Shown here piece by piece: positions 35,697 through 45,103 of a stretch of 64,000 nucleotides of DNA. Location: contig NZ_JAIZBG010000001.1 in assembly GCF_022267325.1 (NCBI RefSeq), positions 872,001 to 936,000 of the forward strand, in the 5' to 3' direction. The position numbers and the translations under genes were made by a program. The stretch comes from Leptospira sanjuanensis. GTDB lineage: Bacteria > Spirochaetota > Leptospiria > Leptospirales > Leptospiraceae. Below the pieces are notes generated by a model. The model was not told the origin of the DNA, did no database searches, and saw nothing but the letters and a program-made list of their open reading frames with translations. Position 1 is the first letter of the stretch; the number at the start of each line of letters is the position of its first letter.

Positions 35697-36176
35697 TTAA
35701 ACTTTCTGTTTTGAGAGATATTCCGCGAGACGATCCATAGTCTGGTTGAGACCTTCGACCGCTCCGTATTTCTCGACGGTTTCGTTGCGTTGTTCAGCCG
35801 TTTTAAAGAGCATCGTCATATCCAAAGTCGTCTTTCCGTTTTTTTCGGAAAAAAGAACGGTGACATGAAAATCTCCCGGATGGTCTTCCCTATCCGAGCC
35901 GTGTTTATAAACGATCTTTGCCGGTCTTTCGATCTCTAAAAAAACGATGAGGTTCGGGTAATCCGACCCGTCCGGACCGTGCATGATAAAACGCCAGACT
36001 CCTCCCGGTTTTAGATCGAATTCTTGAAAGGTGTTCGTAAACCCTCTCGGTCCCCACCAATGATTGATGTGTTCCGGTTCGGTCCACATTTTGAAAACGA
36101 GGTCGCGGGGAGCGTCGAAGACTCGAGTCGCATGGATCTCTCTGTCCGCGGTGGAAGTATTGTTGTTTGCACTCAT
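35697..36176 (-). CDS. AHSA1/SRPBCC domain protein
   Basis: A 159-residue AHSA1-type protein with IHATRVFDAPRDLVFKMWTE, INHWWGPRGFTNTFQEFDL and WRFIMHGPDGSDYPN. It is clearly paralogous to the product of 34573-35034, differing mainly in the last third. AGGAG lies upstream of the ATG. It is part of the minus-strand run from the ArsR gene at 37604. Confidence 0.9.
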   Translation of the reverse strand: MSANNNTSTADREIHATRVFDAPRDLVFKMWTEPEHINHWWGPRGFTNTFQEFDLKPGGVWRFIMHGPDGSDYPNLIVFLEIERPAKIVYKHGSDREDHPGDFHVTVLFSEKNGKTTLDMTMLFKTAEQRNETVEKYGAVEGLNQTMDRLAEYLSKQKV

Positions 36177-36278
36177 TCTTAACTCCTAATGGATTGTATA
36201 GATTTCTTTTTAGTAACGAAGGAAGCGATGCGGGCCGGAGTTCGTTTTCATCCGGCGACGCATCGGATCGTTTTTTAT

Positions 36279-36758
36279 TTACTTAAGAATCGCTTCGAGT
36301 TTATCGAGAGATTCGTTCCAGCTTGCGCCGGTCATTTCGCTGACCTCCGCCCCGGGAATTCCGGTATGACGCAGAGTGAATTTCGTTTTCCCTTGCTGAT
36401 CTTCGAACAGAAGAGAAATCAAAAGAACCTCGGGCCATTCTCCCTCGATCCCGTAATGAGAAGCGGGAACCGGATTACCGTTCGAGTCCGCAAAGCTGTC
36501 GGTTTTAACGATCTTTTCCGGTCTTACGATTTCCTTATATTCTCCCGTGGACCAAAATTCGTTTCCGTCCGGAGCGCGCATGCAGAAGACGTATCTTCCT
36601 CCCACTCGAAAATCCATTTTGCAGTAAGGAGTGGTGAAGTTTTTCGGTCCCCACCACTTCATCACTTGTTCCGGATTCGTCCAAGCGTCGAAAACGGCTT
36701 CTCTAGGAGCATTAAATAATCGTGTGATTACCAATTCGTCTTTAGTCCGATTCGTCAT
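36279..36758 (-). CDS. AHSA1/SRPBCC domain protein
   Basis: A 159-residue AHSA1-type protein with ELVITRLFNAPREAVFDAWT, VMKWWGPKNFTTPYCKMDFR and VGGRYVFCMRAPDGNEFWS. It belongs to a different branch than its two neighbours; the CxMDF stretch matches the pattern still readable in the pseudogene at 32205-32476. AAGGAG lies upstream of the ATG. The gap to the DoxX gene before it is 80 bases, so it may also have its own promoter. Confidence 0.9.
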   Translation of the reverse strand: MTNRTKDELVITRLFNAPREAVFDAWTNPEQVMKWWGPKNFTTPYCKMDFRVGGRYVFCMRAPDGNEFWSTGEYKEIVRPEKIVKTDSFADSNGNPVPASHYGIEGEWPEVLLISLLFEDQQGKTKFTLRHTGIPGAEVSEMTGASWNESLDKLEAILK

Positions 36759-36838
36759 TTTGATTCTCCTTTTCGTATCGTTTGTTCCTTCTATAGAAGG
36801 AAATTCTAATATTCAACAATAGTGAAGTAAGGCTTTCG

Positions 36839-37231
36839 TTACAGATGCCAAACCCCTTGGAGTCTGCGGCTTTCGGGACGAAGCGCCCAGGAGAAGAACA
36901 CCAGCACCAACGCGATCAGAGGAGCGATTACGTGAAACGTTTCCATTCCGGAAACCGCGTTCGAGATGGAAGCCGCGGTAAGATTGATGAACATTCCCGC
37001 GTAAGCCCATTCTTTCACCAAGGCCAAACGAGGAGCAACGATGGCGATCGCGCCGAGTCCTTTCCAAACGCCGAGAAGCGTCGCGAAGTATAGAGGATAA
37101 CCGAGTTGACCCATTCCCGCAACGACATCCGGCCCGCGTTGAATGTATGCGAATGCCGCAAAGCCGTAGTTCGCCGCCGTAAGTCCGGTTACGATCCAGT
37201 AGATGATGGTTTTAATTTTTTCCTTGTTCAT
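36839..37231 (-). CDS. DoxX-like membrane protein
   Basis: A 130-aa membrane protein with four hydrophobic segments; LTAANYGFAAFAYIQRGPDV and LYFATLLGVWKGLGAIAIV fit the DoxX-like (DoxX_2) group often found after ArsR genes. The start at ATG 37231 has AAAGGA upstream and lies 20 bases inside the 3' end of arsR, so the two are translationally coupled. An open frame extends further but is arsR in another frame. Confidence 0.87.
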   Translation of the reverse strand: MNKEKIKTIIYWIVTGLTAANYGFAAFAYIQRGPDVVAGMGQLGYPLYFATLLGVWKGLGAIAIVAPRLALVKEWAYAGMFINLTAASISNAVSGMETFHVIAPLIALVLVFFSWALRPESRRLQGVWHL

Positions 37232-37604
37232 TATCCGTTTTCCTTTCTTGATTTGTTTCTTTCTGACTTTGCTGGAGTTCCCGCAAATACTCGTCGAGCC
37301 GGTCCAGTCTCGCTTCCCACATCTGTCGATATTCATCGAGCCAGTCCGCCACTTCTTTCAACGGTCCCGCTTCCAGCCGGGACGGTCTCCATTGAGCTTC
37401 GCGACCTCGGGAAATGAGTCCGGCCCTTTCCAGAACCTTGAGGTGCTTGGTGATCGCCGGGAGGCTCATAGCAAAGGGTTCCGCAAGTTGCTTTACGGTA
37501 ACCTCTCCATAACGAAGAGTCGCCAGGATTTTGCGGCGAGTGGGGTCTGCCAATGCCGCAAACGTAAGGCTTAAGTGATCAATCTCTGCTTCTTGTTGAA
37601 CCAT
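37212..37604 (-). CDS. ArsR-family transcriptional regulator heading the AHSA1 island
   Basis: A winged-helix repressor of 130 aa with FAALADPTRRKILATL, recognition helix MSLPAITKHLKVLERAGLI and a C-terminal WLDEYRQMWEARLDRLDEYL. It is a clear paralogue of the ArsR at 9688-10062 and lacks metal-binding cysteines. Its start codon lies inside one of two tandem AACC-N4-GGTT palindromes, next to a consensus-like promoter, so it should repress itself and the genes that follow: DoxX, AHSA1 and SRPBCC genes, DHFR-like and MFS. The ligand is unknown. Confidence 0.9.
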   Translation of the reverse strand: MVQQEAEIDHLSLTFAALADPTRRKILATLRYGEVTVKQLAEPFAMSLPAITKHLKVLERAGLISRGREAQWRPSRLEAGPLKEVADWLDEYRQMWEARLDRLDEYLRELQQSQKETNQERKTDNEQGKN

Positions 37605-37655
37605 TTGGTTAATTAACCTTTAGGTTAAATTACTTCCGAATCCGAGATTTGTCAA
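37597..37655 (-). promoter_or_regulatory. Promoter with two tandem ArsR-type operators
   Basis: On the minus strand TTGACA (37655-37650) and TAATTT (37632-37627) are 17 bases apart. Downstream, two palindromes follow one another: TTAACC-TTTA-GGTTAA at 37613-37628 (plus-strand reading) and AACC-ATTT-GGTT at 37599-37610. Their centres are about 16 bases apart. The second contains the arsR start codon. The first overlaps the -10 box. The same signature stands before the ArsR gene at 10062. Confidence 0.65.
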
Positions 37656-37848
37656 CCCCTTTCGGAAGAAAAAGTCCAAACGGCGGGAGATACAAAAGGG
37701 GAGAACGGAAAGAAATAGATCCGAAAAAGAACGGTCGTCCACTCAATTCCTTTGGTTCTCCAACAAATAAATAATTTTATAACAAACTATTTGATCGATC
37801 TTTTCCTTCGTTTGGGAATGTTGGAAAAATAAATAGAGAGGTTATAGG

Positions 37849-38280
37849 ATGGCGCTTCAATCAAAAGAGTTTCGATATGAGATCCCGGTTCTTTGGAGTC
37901 AATGCGACCCGAACGGTCATCTCAACGTAGGAAATTTTCAGGTGTTTCTTCATGAGGGAAGAATGGTGGCTCTCGAAGAAGCGGGTTATAGTTATACCAA
38001 ACTACGCGATGAGAACGTAGGTCCGATGATTTTGCGTTCGGAAACCGATTACAAGGCCGAGATTCGTTATCCCGAGTCGGTGACCGTAGTTACGACTTTC
38101 GGGGATTTGGACGGCTCCCGCGTGAAGATCTTTCAAAAAATGATTCGTAAATCCGACGGCAAGGTCGCTTGCGATTCGGTGGCTTCCTGCATTCTTTTCG
38201 ACTTCGGTAAAAAAAGACCGTGGAAATATCCGGCGGATTTATACGACGGTTTGGGATTTCGGGAAACTGCAACCGCATAA
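37849..38280 (+). CDS. Acyl-CoA thioesterase (4HBT hotdog fold)
   Basis: A 143-aa hotdog protein: EIPVLWSQCDPNGHLNVGNF holds the catalytic-type Asp and the NGH-NV motif seen in 4-hydroxybenzoyl-CoA thioesterase-like enzymes, followed by the central helix FLHEGRMVALEEAGY. It should hydrolyse an acyl-CoA in the cytoplasm; chain length is unknown. There is a good purine-rich stretch (GAGAGGT) before the ATG. The 244 bases upstream, next to the divergent ArsR gene, hold its promoter. Confidence 0.88.
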   Translation: MALQSKEFRYEIPVLWSQCDPNGHLNVGNFQVFLHEGRMVALEEAGYSYTKLRDENVGPMILRSETDYKAEIRYPESVTVVTTFGDLDGSRVKIFQKMIRKSDGKVACDSVASCILFDFGKKRPWKYPADLYDGLGFRETATA

Positions 38281-38424
38281 ACGAACCCCGCAAACGCATG
38301 CAGAATTTTGAATGTTTCTTTCCTTGCGCAAAAACCGGAGTTGGTTCCGAGATTTCCGTTTCCGGCGCCGGAAATGTCGGATTTTGCTGGTAATATTTCG
38401 AGGAAGACATATAGATTCAGAATC

Positions 38425-39237
38425 ATGTCCAATCCATTGTCGTCCGTCGAACCTTGGTCCTTAGTTGCGGAAGGATACACAAGGTCGACCAAACAGTTCT
38501 TAGAAGGGTTTTCGCTGAAAGCGATCGAACTTTTAAAACCTCAACCCGATTCGATCGTTCTCGACGTGGCGGCCGGGCCCGGAACCCTGGCCATTCCTCT
38601 TGCGCGTTCCGTACGGGAAATCCATGCGATCGATTTTTCCCAAGCAATGATCGATCAATTGAAACTAGGAATTCAAGAGGCAAGAACGACTAACGTGCAT
38701 CCGTATGTGATGGACGGACAAAAACTCGAGTTCGAAGCGGATCGTTTCGACTTTGCGTTTTCCATGTTCGGTCTGATGTTTTTTCCCGATAAACTTCAAG
38801 GTTTAAAGGAAATGGTTCGTGTTCTCAAACCGCGAGGGAAGGTCGCGATTTCGGGCTGGGCTCCGATCGCGAATTCTCCCTTGATGCAATGTTTATTCGG
38901 TGCGCTTCGAAAAGCGAACCCGGATATTCCGGCTCCGCAAACCAATGTGCAGAGTTTTGAAAATCCGGATTATATCCGTGAACAACTAAGCGCTGCGGGT
39001 TTTCAGGATATAGAAGTTCTTCCCTTTTCCAACTCGATCGAAGTCGTGGACGTAAAGGAATTTTTAGATACGATGATCGACGGGGGAGCTCCTCTTCAGT
39101 TAATGAAGAGCAAAATGAAAGAATCGGCTTGGCTCGAAAAAGAAAGAATTATGTTCGAACATCTGAAACAAGAATTAACCCGATTACCGGTTTCGCTTTC
39201 CTCAGAAGCTTATATCGCCACTGCAAAAAGACCGTAA
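38425..39237 (+). CDS. Class I SAM-dependent methyltransferase
   Basis: The 270-aa protein has the UbiE/Methyltransf_11 pattern: VLDVAAGPGTLAIPLA (about 47-62), the acidic AIDFSQAMI, DGQKLEFEADRFDFAFSMFG and a VLKPRGKVAISGW strand. Substrate unknown. ATG 38425 begins MSNPLSSVEPWSLVAEGY, which fits family N-termini; the frame is open upstream but with no ribosome binding site or similarity. It follows the thioesterase gene by 144 bases and may be transcribed separately. Confidence 0.86.
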   Translation: MSNPLSSVEPWSLVAEGYTRSTKQFLEGFSLKAIELLKPQPDSIVLDVAAGPGTLAIPLARSVREIHAIDFSQAMIDQLKLGIQEARTTNVHPYVMDGQKLEFEADRFDFAFSMFGLMFFPDKLQGLKEMVRVLKPRGKVAISGWAPIANSPLMQCLFGALRKANPDIPAPQTNVQSFENPDYIREQLSAAGFQDIEVLPFSNSIEVVDVKEFLDTMIDGGAPLQLMKSKMKESAWLEKERIMFEHLKQELTRLPVSLSSEAYIATAKRP

Positions 39238-39370
39238 GTCGAAGAGAACGGCCGATTTTTGAAAATCGGTCCGTTTCCATCGGAAAAAAGTAATTTCCTT
39301 TCCCGGATTCGAGTCCTAAATAATACCCCTTGTTGTGCGAACCGGTTTCGCTTTCAACGATCGATCCGTT

Positions 39371-40717
39371 ATGTCCAAATTCGTAACCCAACTCAAAAAA
39401 ACGTTTCGAAGCGAGATCACGTTTTCTCTCTTTCAAGGCGCGTTCGGAGTGTTGGTGTTCTGGATCGTGCTTCGGTATTTCATACGGGACGCGATCACTC
39501 CCGAGCCGCAGTGGGTGATTCTGAATTTTCTTTATACGATCACGGTTACGTTATATTCTAATTTTAGAATGGTGACGGGCAGGTGGTCCGCGCTCTTGTG
39601 GGCCAACCGTTCCTTATTGTTATCGCTTCCTTTGCCCGCGTTTTACGGTTACTTCACGTATTTGGCGCCCGCGTATTTTCCTGTGATGTTTATCTTCGTC
39701 ATCAGCATTCAGCTTCCGGTTTTGGGACTCGCCCGAGGAATTTATCTTACGCTTTGGTTTATCACGTATTACTTCGTTTTTTTCGGATTGCTCATCGTAT
39801 TGAATCCCGAATATTTCCTAAGTCATCTCAAGTCGATCGCGGTTCTGTTCGGCGTTTTCTTTTTTATGCATCTCTGGCTTTTGCGCGCTTCCGAAAGCGT
39901 AAAGAATATGGGGAATCAGTTGACGAGGCATCTCGTCGAAACCAAAAAGCGCAAAAGGAATATGCATCGGCTGCATCGGATTCAAGCGATGGATCTGACT
40001 CTCGCGAGAAGGCTGCAGCAGAACGCGTTACCGGATCTAACGCGTGTTCGACGAAACGATCTGCTTTTGAGTTCCAAATACTATTCGGTGGAAAAGATCG
40101 GAGGGGATTTTTACGACGTCATCGACTTAGGAAACGGGCAAACGGGTTTTTTTATCGCGGATGTTTCCGGGCACGGAGTCGCTTCCGCTTTGATCACGAT
40201 GATGACAAAGGCCGCGTTCCGAAATCATTGTCAGGAAGCGGAAGAACCTTCCGATCTTTTGGAGCTGGTCAATCGATCCTTGTACGAGATGCTCGAAAAA
40301 CAGGATCTTTTCGTAACCGCTTTTTATTGTATTTTAAATAGGAACGGCGTTTTGAAATATTCGAGCGCGGGTCATCAACCGGCCTTGATCGTTCGGGAAA
40401 ACGAACCGCATACTCGGGAACTAAATACGAAAAACACGTTCGTTCTCGGGATCGAGCCGAACTGGAAATATTCCTCGACTTCTATCACATTAGAAAAGAA
40501 TGATAAACTGATGTTGTTTACGGACGGACTGATCGAGGCGAAAAATAAGATGGGACGGAGTTACGGAGAATCCCGCTTTCTCGACTTTCTGTCGACAAAC
40601 GCGGGAAGAAGCGGGGACGTTTTTTTGGATCTTTTGATGTTCGATCTGGAGGAGTTTATGGGAGGAAGAAGCCCCGAAGACGATATCGCCGTGCTTTGCG
40701 CCGATTATATTCCCTAA
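39371..40717 (+). CDS. Membrane PP2C (SpoIIE-type) phosphatase
   Basis: The 448-aa protein has about six membrane segments in the first 185 residues, a helical linker with basic residues (TKKRKRNMHRLHRIQ), and a SpoIIE domain (about 215-445) with KIGGDFYD, FIADVSGHGVASALI, SAGHQPALI and FTDGLIEAKN. All metal-binding aspartates expected for PP2C appear present. It probably dephosphorylates an anti-anti-sigma protein. GTG 39335 is an alternative start. The domain layout differs from the phosphatase at 17764 (no PAS, no periplasmic domain). Confidence 0.87.
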   Translation: MSKFVTQLKKTFRSEITFSLFQGAFGVLVFWIVLRYFIRDAITPEPQWVILNFLYTITVTLYSNFRMVTGRWSALLWANRSLLLSLPLPAFYGYFTYLAPAYFPVMFIFVISIQLPVLGLARGIYLTLWFITYYFVFFGLLIVLNPEYFLSHLKSIAVLFGVFFFMHLWLLRASESVKNMGNQLTRHLVETKKRKRNMHRLHRIQAMDLTLARRLQQNALPDLTRVRRNDLLLSSKYYSVEKIGGDFYDVIDLGNGQTGFFIADVSGHGVASALITMMTKAAFRNHCQEAEEPSDLLELVNRSLYEMLEKQDLFVTAFYCILNRNGVLKYSSAGHQPALIVRENEPHTRELNTKNTFVLGIEPNWKYSSTSITLEKNDKLMLFTDGLIEAKNKMGRSYGESRFLDFLSTNAGRSGDVFLDLLMFDLEEFMGGRSPEDDIAVLCADYIP

Positions 40718-40747
40718 ACGACGAACCGCGTGCGGAACTATTTCGTA

Positions 40748-42325
40748 TTATTGAATCAGTTCCGCGGAAAAACCGCGCCGCATCGTGTTTTCCGTAATCG
40801 TGACCGGTTCTAAAAAACTTTTGAGATAATCGGGTCCACCGGCTTTGGCTCCGACTCCCGAAAGTTTGTATCCTCCGAAGGGTTGACGTTCCACGATCGC
40901 ACCGGTGATCGCACGGTTGATATAAAGATTTCCCGCTTCGATCCTTTCTTTGGCTTCCCGGATATGATCCGGATTTCTTGAATACAGACCTGCGGTCAAC
41001 GCGTAGTCCGAATCGTTGGCTCTTTCGATCGCTTCGGTAAAATTGCGAACGCGAAAAAGAGTTACGATCGGTCCGAAAAATTCCTTATTTGCGAGATCGC
41101 CTTTCCAATCATTCGACTCGAAGATCGTTGGCGAAACGTAATGACCCGTATCCTTCAATCGGTTCGGAATCTCCTTTTGGAATACAATAGAATTCTTATG
41201 TTCTTGGAGGATCGTTTCCAAGCGGTTCTTGGATTCGAGATCGATCACCGGGCCGATTTTTGAAGCGAGAATTTCGGGAGAATCCACGTTCAACGAGGAG
41301 ACGGCTTCGATGAACCGATCGCGGAACGTATCGTAACAGGAATCCAACACGATCAATCGGGAAAGTGCGCTGCATTTCTGTCCTTGAAATCCAAACGCGG
41401 AATGAATCGCTCCCTCCACGGCCAAATCCAGATCCGCGTCCCCGTCCACGATCACCGGATTTTTTCCGCCCATCTCGCATAATGCGCGTTTAACGATTCT
41501 CGATCCAGGTTTTACGTTTCCGCATTCACGGAGAATGGAAAGGCCGACTTCTCTCGAACCCGTAAAGTTGATCACCGCGACTTCGGGATGTTTTACGATC
41601 TCCGCTCCGATTTCTTCTCCTCGTCCCGGTAAAAAATGGAAGGCTTCGGGAGGAACTCCCGCTTTTAAAAAGAGACGGTACAAATACAACGCGATCGCGG
41701 AGGATTGTTCCGCGGGTTTCAAAAGAACCGCGTTTCCGCAGACGAGAGGAGCCGCGCACATTCCGGTAAGAATGGCCGCCGGAAAATTCCAAGGCGCGAT
41801 CACTCCCGCGATTCCCTTCGGTTTATACGAATAGAAGTTTTCTTCTCCGGGAAGATCCACTCTTTGTCCTCGGATGATCCGTTCGTATTCGATCGCGTAA
41901 TATCTGCAGAAGTCCACCGCTTCCACGAGATCCGCTTCGGCTTCGGGAATATTCTTTCCGGTTTCTAAAAGCATCAAGGCACAGAGTTCGTTTTTGTTTT
42001 CAGCGATGAGATCGGCCGTTTTCAGAAGAATCGCGATTCTTTCTTGAGAAGAACGTCCGCTCCAGGATCGGAAGCCCCCTTCGGAGGCGGTAACCGCCTT
42101 TTGAAGGACTTCGATGTCGCTTAACAAATATTGGGAAACGATTTCCTTTTGACGGGAGGGATTGTGGTGCGATTGTGTTTTGAGATTTTTGATTTCTTTG
42201 CCGGATACGATCGCCGGGACGAAGATAGGAAACGAGGTACGCGTTTTGGAAATCGAATCCGCGATCCATTCTTTGTTCGATTCTTTGGAAAAATCGCGCA
42301 CGGGTTCGTTCTTAAAGTTTGTCAT
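40748..42325 (-). CDS. 1-pyrroline-5-carboxylate dehydrogenase
   Basis: This 525-aa NAD-dependent aldehyde dehydrogenase makes glutamate from P5C in proline breakdown. The fold is marked by GVIAPWNFPAAILTGM, the catalytic Glu in CEMGGKNPVIV (near 283), the catalytic Cys in GFQGQKCSALSR (near 318), and a long PutA-like N-terminus. Its ATG overlaps the proline dehydrogenase gene by 14 bases, so both products act in one pathway. In many bacteria these two activities are one protein, PutA; here they are split. Confidence 0.9.
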   Translation of the reverse strand: MTNFKNEPVRDFSKESNKEWIADSISKTRTSFPIFVPAIVSGKEIKNLKTQSHHNPSRQKEIVSQYLLSDIEVLQKAVTASEGGFRSWSGRSSQERIAILLKTADLIAENKNELCALMLLETGKNIPEAEADLVEAVDFCRYYAIEYERIIRGQRVDLPGEENFYSYKPKGIAGVIAPWNFPAAILTGMCAAPLVCGNAVLLKPAEQSSAIALYLYRLFLKAGVPPEAFHFLPGRGEEIGAEIVKHPEVAVINFTGSREVGLSILRECGNVKPGSRIVKRALCEMGGKNPVIVDGDADLDLAVEGAIHSAFGFQGQKCSALSRLIVLDSCYDTFRDRFIEAVSSLNVDSPEILASKIGPVIDLESKNRLETILQEHKNSIVFQKEIPNRLKDTGHYVSPTIFESNDWKGDLANKEFFGPIVTLFRVRNFTEAIERANDSDYALTAGLYSRNPDHIREAKERIEAGNLYINRAITGAIVERQPFGGYKLSGVGAKAGGPDYLKSFLEPVTITENTMRRGFSAELIQ

Positions 42326-43673
42326 GAATCGTTTCCTTCGGGTTTTTCAAAAGATGCGCGTGTTCGATTCTTCCCGTTAAAAAGTTTCGTAAAAATCCCT
42401 GATTGGACGTGTTTTCCAGAAGTCTTCTGACGAGATACGCCATTCCGGGAAGAATCTCGCCTAACGGTGTGTATTCGCGAACCCGATATCCGAGCCGCGT
42501 CAAAACGGATTTGTAGGAATCTCCCATTCCGTAGAGCATTTGAATTTCGAAATCTCTCGGATTCAGTCCCTGTTTTTCCGCAAAGGAAAGAGCGAATGCA
42601 AGACTTCGAATATTATGAGAACCGAATGCGGAAAGAATGTTCGGAAACGATTCCAAAAGAAGCCGCGAGCATTCTTCGTAATTTAGGTCGGTTTCCGCTT
42701 TGCTTTCGAAAACAGGAATTTCCCAGCCTTTCTCTTTCGCTTTGATTACTTCGTACTCCCAATACGCCCCTTTTACGAGACGAACCGTGATCGGGACTCC
42801 GCGTTTTCCGGAATAGGCGATGATTCTTTGCAGATCCTCTTTGGAATTTTTCAAATAGGCTTGGATGACGACTCCGAAGTGGGGATAGTCCTTGAATTCC
42901 TCTTCCAGAAAAATCTCTTCCGCAAGGGACATTAAGATTTCCTTATAGTCGAATTGTTCCGCGTCCAGATTGATGAACGCATTCTTTTCTTTTGCGAGCC
43001 TGAGGATCGGTCTGAGCCTTTCCTTGAGAACGGAAACCGAATTATCCTTTGCAAGGGACGAGATTTGGGAATATAAACTCGAACACTTAACGGAAACGTT
43101 AACGGTTGGACAGGAACCGTAACTCGTTTGTTCGAAACTCGAAAACGAATCCAGATCGGACAATACTTCGAGATATTGTTTTTGATAGCGAAGCGCCTCC
43201 TTTTCGGACAAGGCGGCTTCTCCTAAAATATCGAGCGTAAAGACCCGGTTCTTTTTTCGGATGGAAAAAAGTCGGCGTTTTGCCTCGGTAAAATTTTTGC
43301 CCGCGATGAAGTTTTTAGATGCGTATAACACGAAAAAACGGACCGAGCTTCCCAATACAAAAGAGATCGGTGGAATGGAAATGCCAGTTCGTAAAAAGAA
43401 GCCGAGCCATTTCGGAATTTCCGTTTTTCCGTCTAGAAGATAAAGACTTAAATGATCCGTAATATCTTTCGAGGAGCGCAAGGAAGGCAAAACGTCCACA
43501 AATCGAAAGAGTTCGATTTTCAGTTTCGGATACCGAACGGAAAGACCCAACAGACGTTTGATCCAAAACTGTTTGGAAAACAATCCGGAAGATTGTCGTT
43601 CGTTTTGTTCGAATATTCGAACGCCTAAACGTTCGGTTTCAACTTCTAAATCTTCGGATGAAATCGTAATCAT
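42312..43673 (-). CDS. Proline dehydrogenase
   Basis: A 453-aa FAD enzyme that oxidises proline to P5C and passes electrons to the quinone pool. The PutA-type barrel is shown by the strand VRLVKGAYWEYEVIKAKEKG (about 307-326), FEIQMLYGMGD and the RVREYTPLGEILPGMAYLVR-like stretch (late RRLLENTSNQGFL). The N-terminal 130 residues match the helical part of PutA without its DNA-binding ribbon-helix-helix, so it is not expected to be its own repressor. It is first in the two-gene put operon. Confidence 0.9.
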   Translation of the reverse strand: MITISSEDLEVETERLGVRIFEQNERQSSGLFSKQFWIKRLLGLSVRYPKLKIELFRFVDVLPSLRSSKDITDHLSLYLLDGKTEIPKWLGFFLRTGISIPPISFVLGSSVRFFVLYASKNFIAGKNFTEAKRRLFSIRKKNRVFTLDILGEAALSEKEALRYQKQYLEVLSDLDSFSSFEQTSYGSCPTVNVSVKCSSLYSQISSLAKDNSVSVLKERLRPILRLAKEKNAFINLDAEQFDYKEILMSLAEEIFLEEEFKDYPHFGVVIQAYLKNSKEDLQRIIAYSGKRGVPITVRLVKGAYWEYEVIKAKEKGWEIPVFESKAETDLNYEECSRLLLESFPNILSAFGSHNIRSLAFALSFAEKQGLNPRDFEIQMLYGMGDSYKSVLTRLGYRVREYTPLGEILPGMAYLVRRLLENTSNQGFLRNFLTGRIEHAHLLKNPKETIHDKL

Positions 43674-43849
43674 CTTGTCACCGTTCGGAAATACGGGTTT
43701 GAAATCGCGAAAATCGTATTCTCTTTTTCTAAACCCTTTCCAAATCGATGATAGACGATTTCAAAAAGAATGAAACTGAAAACTATAAAATCGTTTTCTT
43801 TTTAAATTCTTGGTAACAAATTCTTTCCAAAATGATTTTGATTCGTTTT
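43674..43849. other. AT-rich intergenic region upstream of the proline genes
   Basis: It should carry the promoter of the proline operon and the 3' end of the protease transcript. I see A/T-rich stretches but no clear hairpin or motif. Confidence 0.3.
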
Positions 43850-45103
43850 TTATTTTCCCTTAGATGCCGCCCAAGTCTCCGCGAATTGGATTCTCTGCAA
43901 AGTGGTGGGATGGGAATGATAATAAAAAACTTCGCTCGGATGCGGATCGAGTCTGCTTTGGTTGTCCTTTGCCATTTTTACTTCCGTATCGATAAAGGAT
44001 TTTTTATCCTGAGTCAAGACAAGCGCTTCTAAATCGGCTTCCGTTTCCTGATAACGGCTCAGGGTGCTCCACGCCGGTTTGGTCAACGATCCGAAGAGCG
44101 AAAGAATCAAAAACAAAAAGGGAAGCGTAGAGGGAGAATGCAGTTCACGCAAAGAAACCGATCCTTCCGTTTTGAATTTTTGAAACAGGTAACCGAGAAG
44201 AAGACAAAGAAGAAACGTGATTACCGTATCGGCGAGTATGTCCTTGATCTGGTGATCGTGCGTCCAATGTCCGATCTCGTGTCCCAATACGCTTACGATT
44301 TCCTCTTCGGTGTGGTTTTGAATCAGAGTATCGTACAGAAAGATCTTTCTGTTTTGTCCCCATCCGGTAAAATACGCGTTCGTATGTCCCGAGTATTTGC
44401 TCTCGTTGATGACGTAGACGTTCTCGACTTCGATCTTTGCGTGTTCGCAGAGCGAGATGATCTTTCGTTTGAGGCTCCCTTCCTCGATCGGTTTGTATTC
44501 GTAAAATAAAGGAGTGATCACGATCGGAAACAGAATCGAAATCAAAAGTCCTAATGTGAGAGAAGCGATCGGGACGTAGATCTTCCATGCTTTTTGAAAC
44601 GTCTTTAAAAGAAAGGCGATTCCCAATACCGCTACGCTTCCTCCCGCAAGTCCGATCCCGATCGCTTTGGAAGTGTAAACGACCCAATCCAAAAACGTCA
44701 TTTTGGAAAATCCGAATTGGTGTTCCAATACGAATCCGAAATAATATTGAAACGGAATCGAGATCAGAAATTGAATCGCGCTGAATACGAAAAAGAAAAG
44801 CAAAACGGTCAGATAAAACCGGTTGCCCGTTCTCTTTTCGATCGTTTCCTCCAGTCGCACGGAGAGAGGAGTGAATACGAAAAGTCCCGCCACAATAAAA
44901 TCGATCAGATCGGAAAGCACACTTGCGAAAAATCCGCTCCTTGCGTATTCGATTCCTTTTTGAACGTCCTCTTGCGTGAAGTATTTTAGAATTTGCTCAT
45001 GCAGTTGCGGAGAAGAATTTCCCTGATACGATAGAAATTTCATCGTGAGCGTGAATAGAATTTGAAGCGCGTAAAAAATTAAAAGAATCGTTTTGAGTCG
45101 CAT
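43850..45103 (-). CDS. M48 family (Ste24-type) metallopeptidase
   Basis: A membrane zinc protease of 417 aa with about six or seven membrane segments. The zinc site HEIGH (near 275, in SVLGHEIGHWTHDH) and a later Glu in QETEADLEALVL complete the M48 set. The N-terminal M48 domain and overall size fit Ste24/CAAX protease homologues. Bacterial members act in membrane protein quality control; their substrates are not known. It is probably monocistronic. Confidence 0.9.
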   Translation of the reverse strand: MRLKTILLIFYALQILFTLTMKFLSYQGNSSPQLHEQILKYFTQEDVQKGIEYARSGFFASVLSDLIDFIVAGLFVFTPLSVRLEETIEKRTGNRFYLTVLLFFFVFSAIQFLISIPFQYYFGFVLEHQFGFSKMTFLDWVVYTSKAIGIGLAGGSVAVLGIAFLLKTFQKAWKIYVPIASLTLGLLISILFPIVITPLFYEYKPIEEGSLKRKIISLCEHAKIEVENVYVINESKYSGHTNAYFTGWGQNRKIFLYDTLIQNHTEEEIVSVLGHEIGHWTHDHQIKDILADTVITFLLCLLLGYLFQKFKTEGSVSLRELHSPSTLPFLFLILSLFGSLTKPAWSTLSRYQETEADLEALVLTQDKKSFIDTEVKMAKDNQSRLDPHPSEVFYYHSHPTTLQRIQFAETWAASKGK

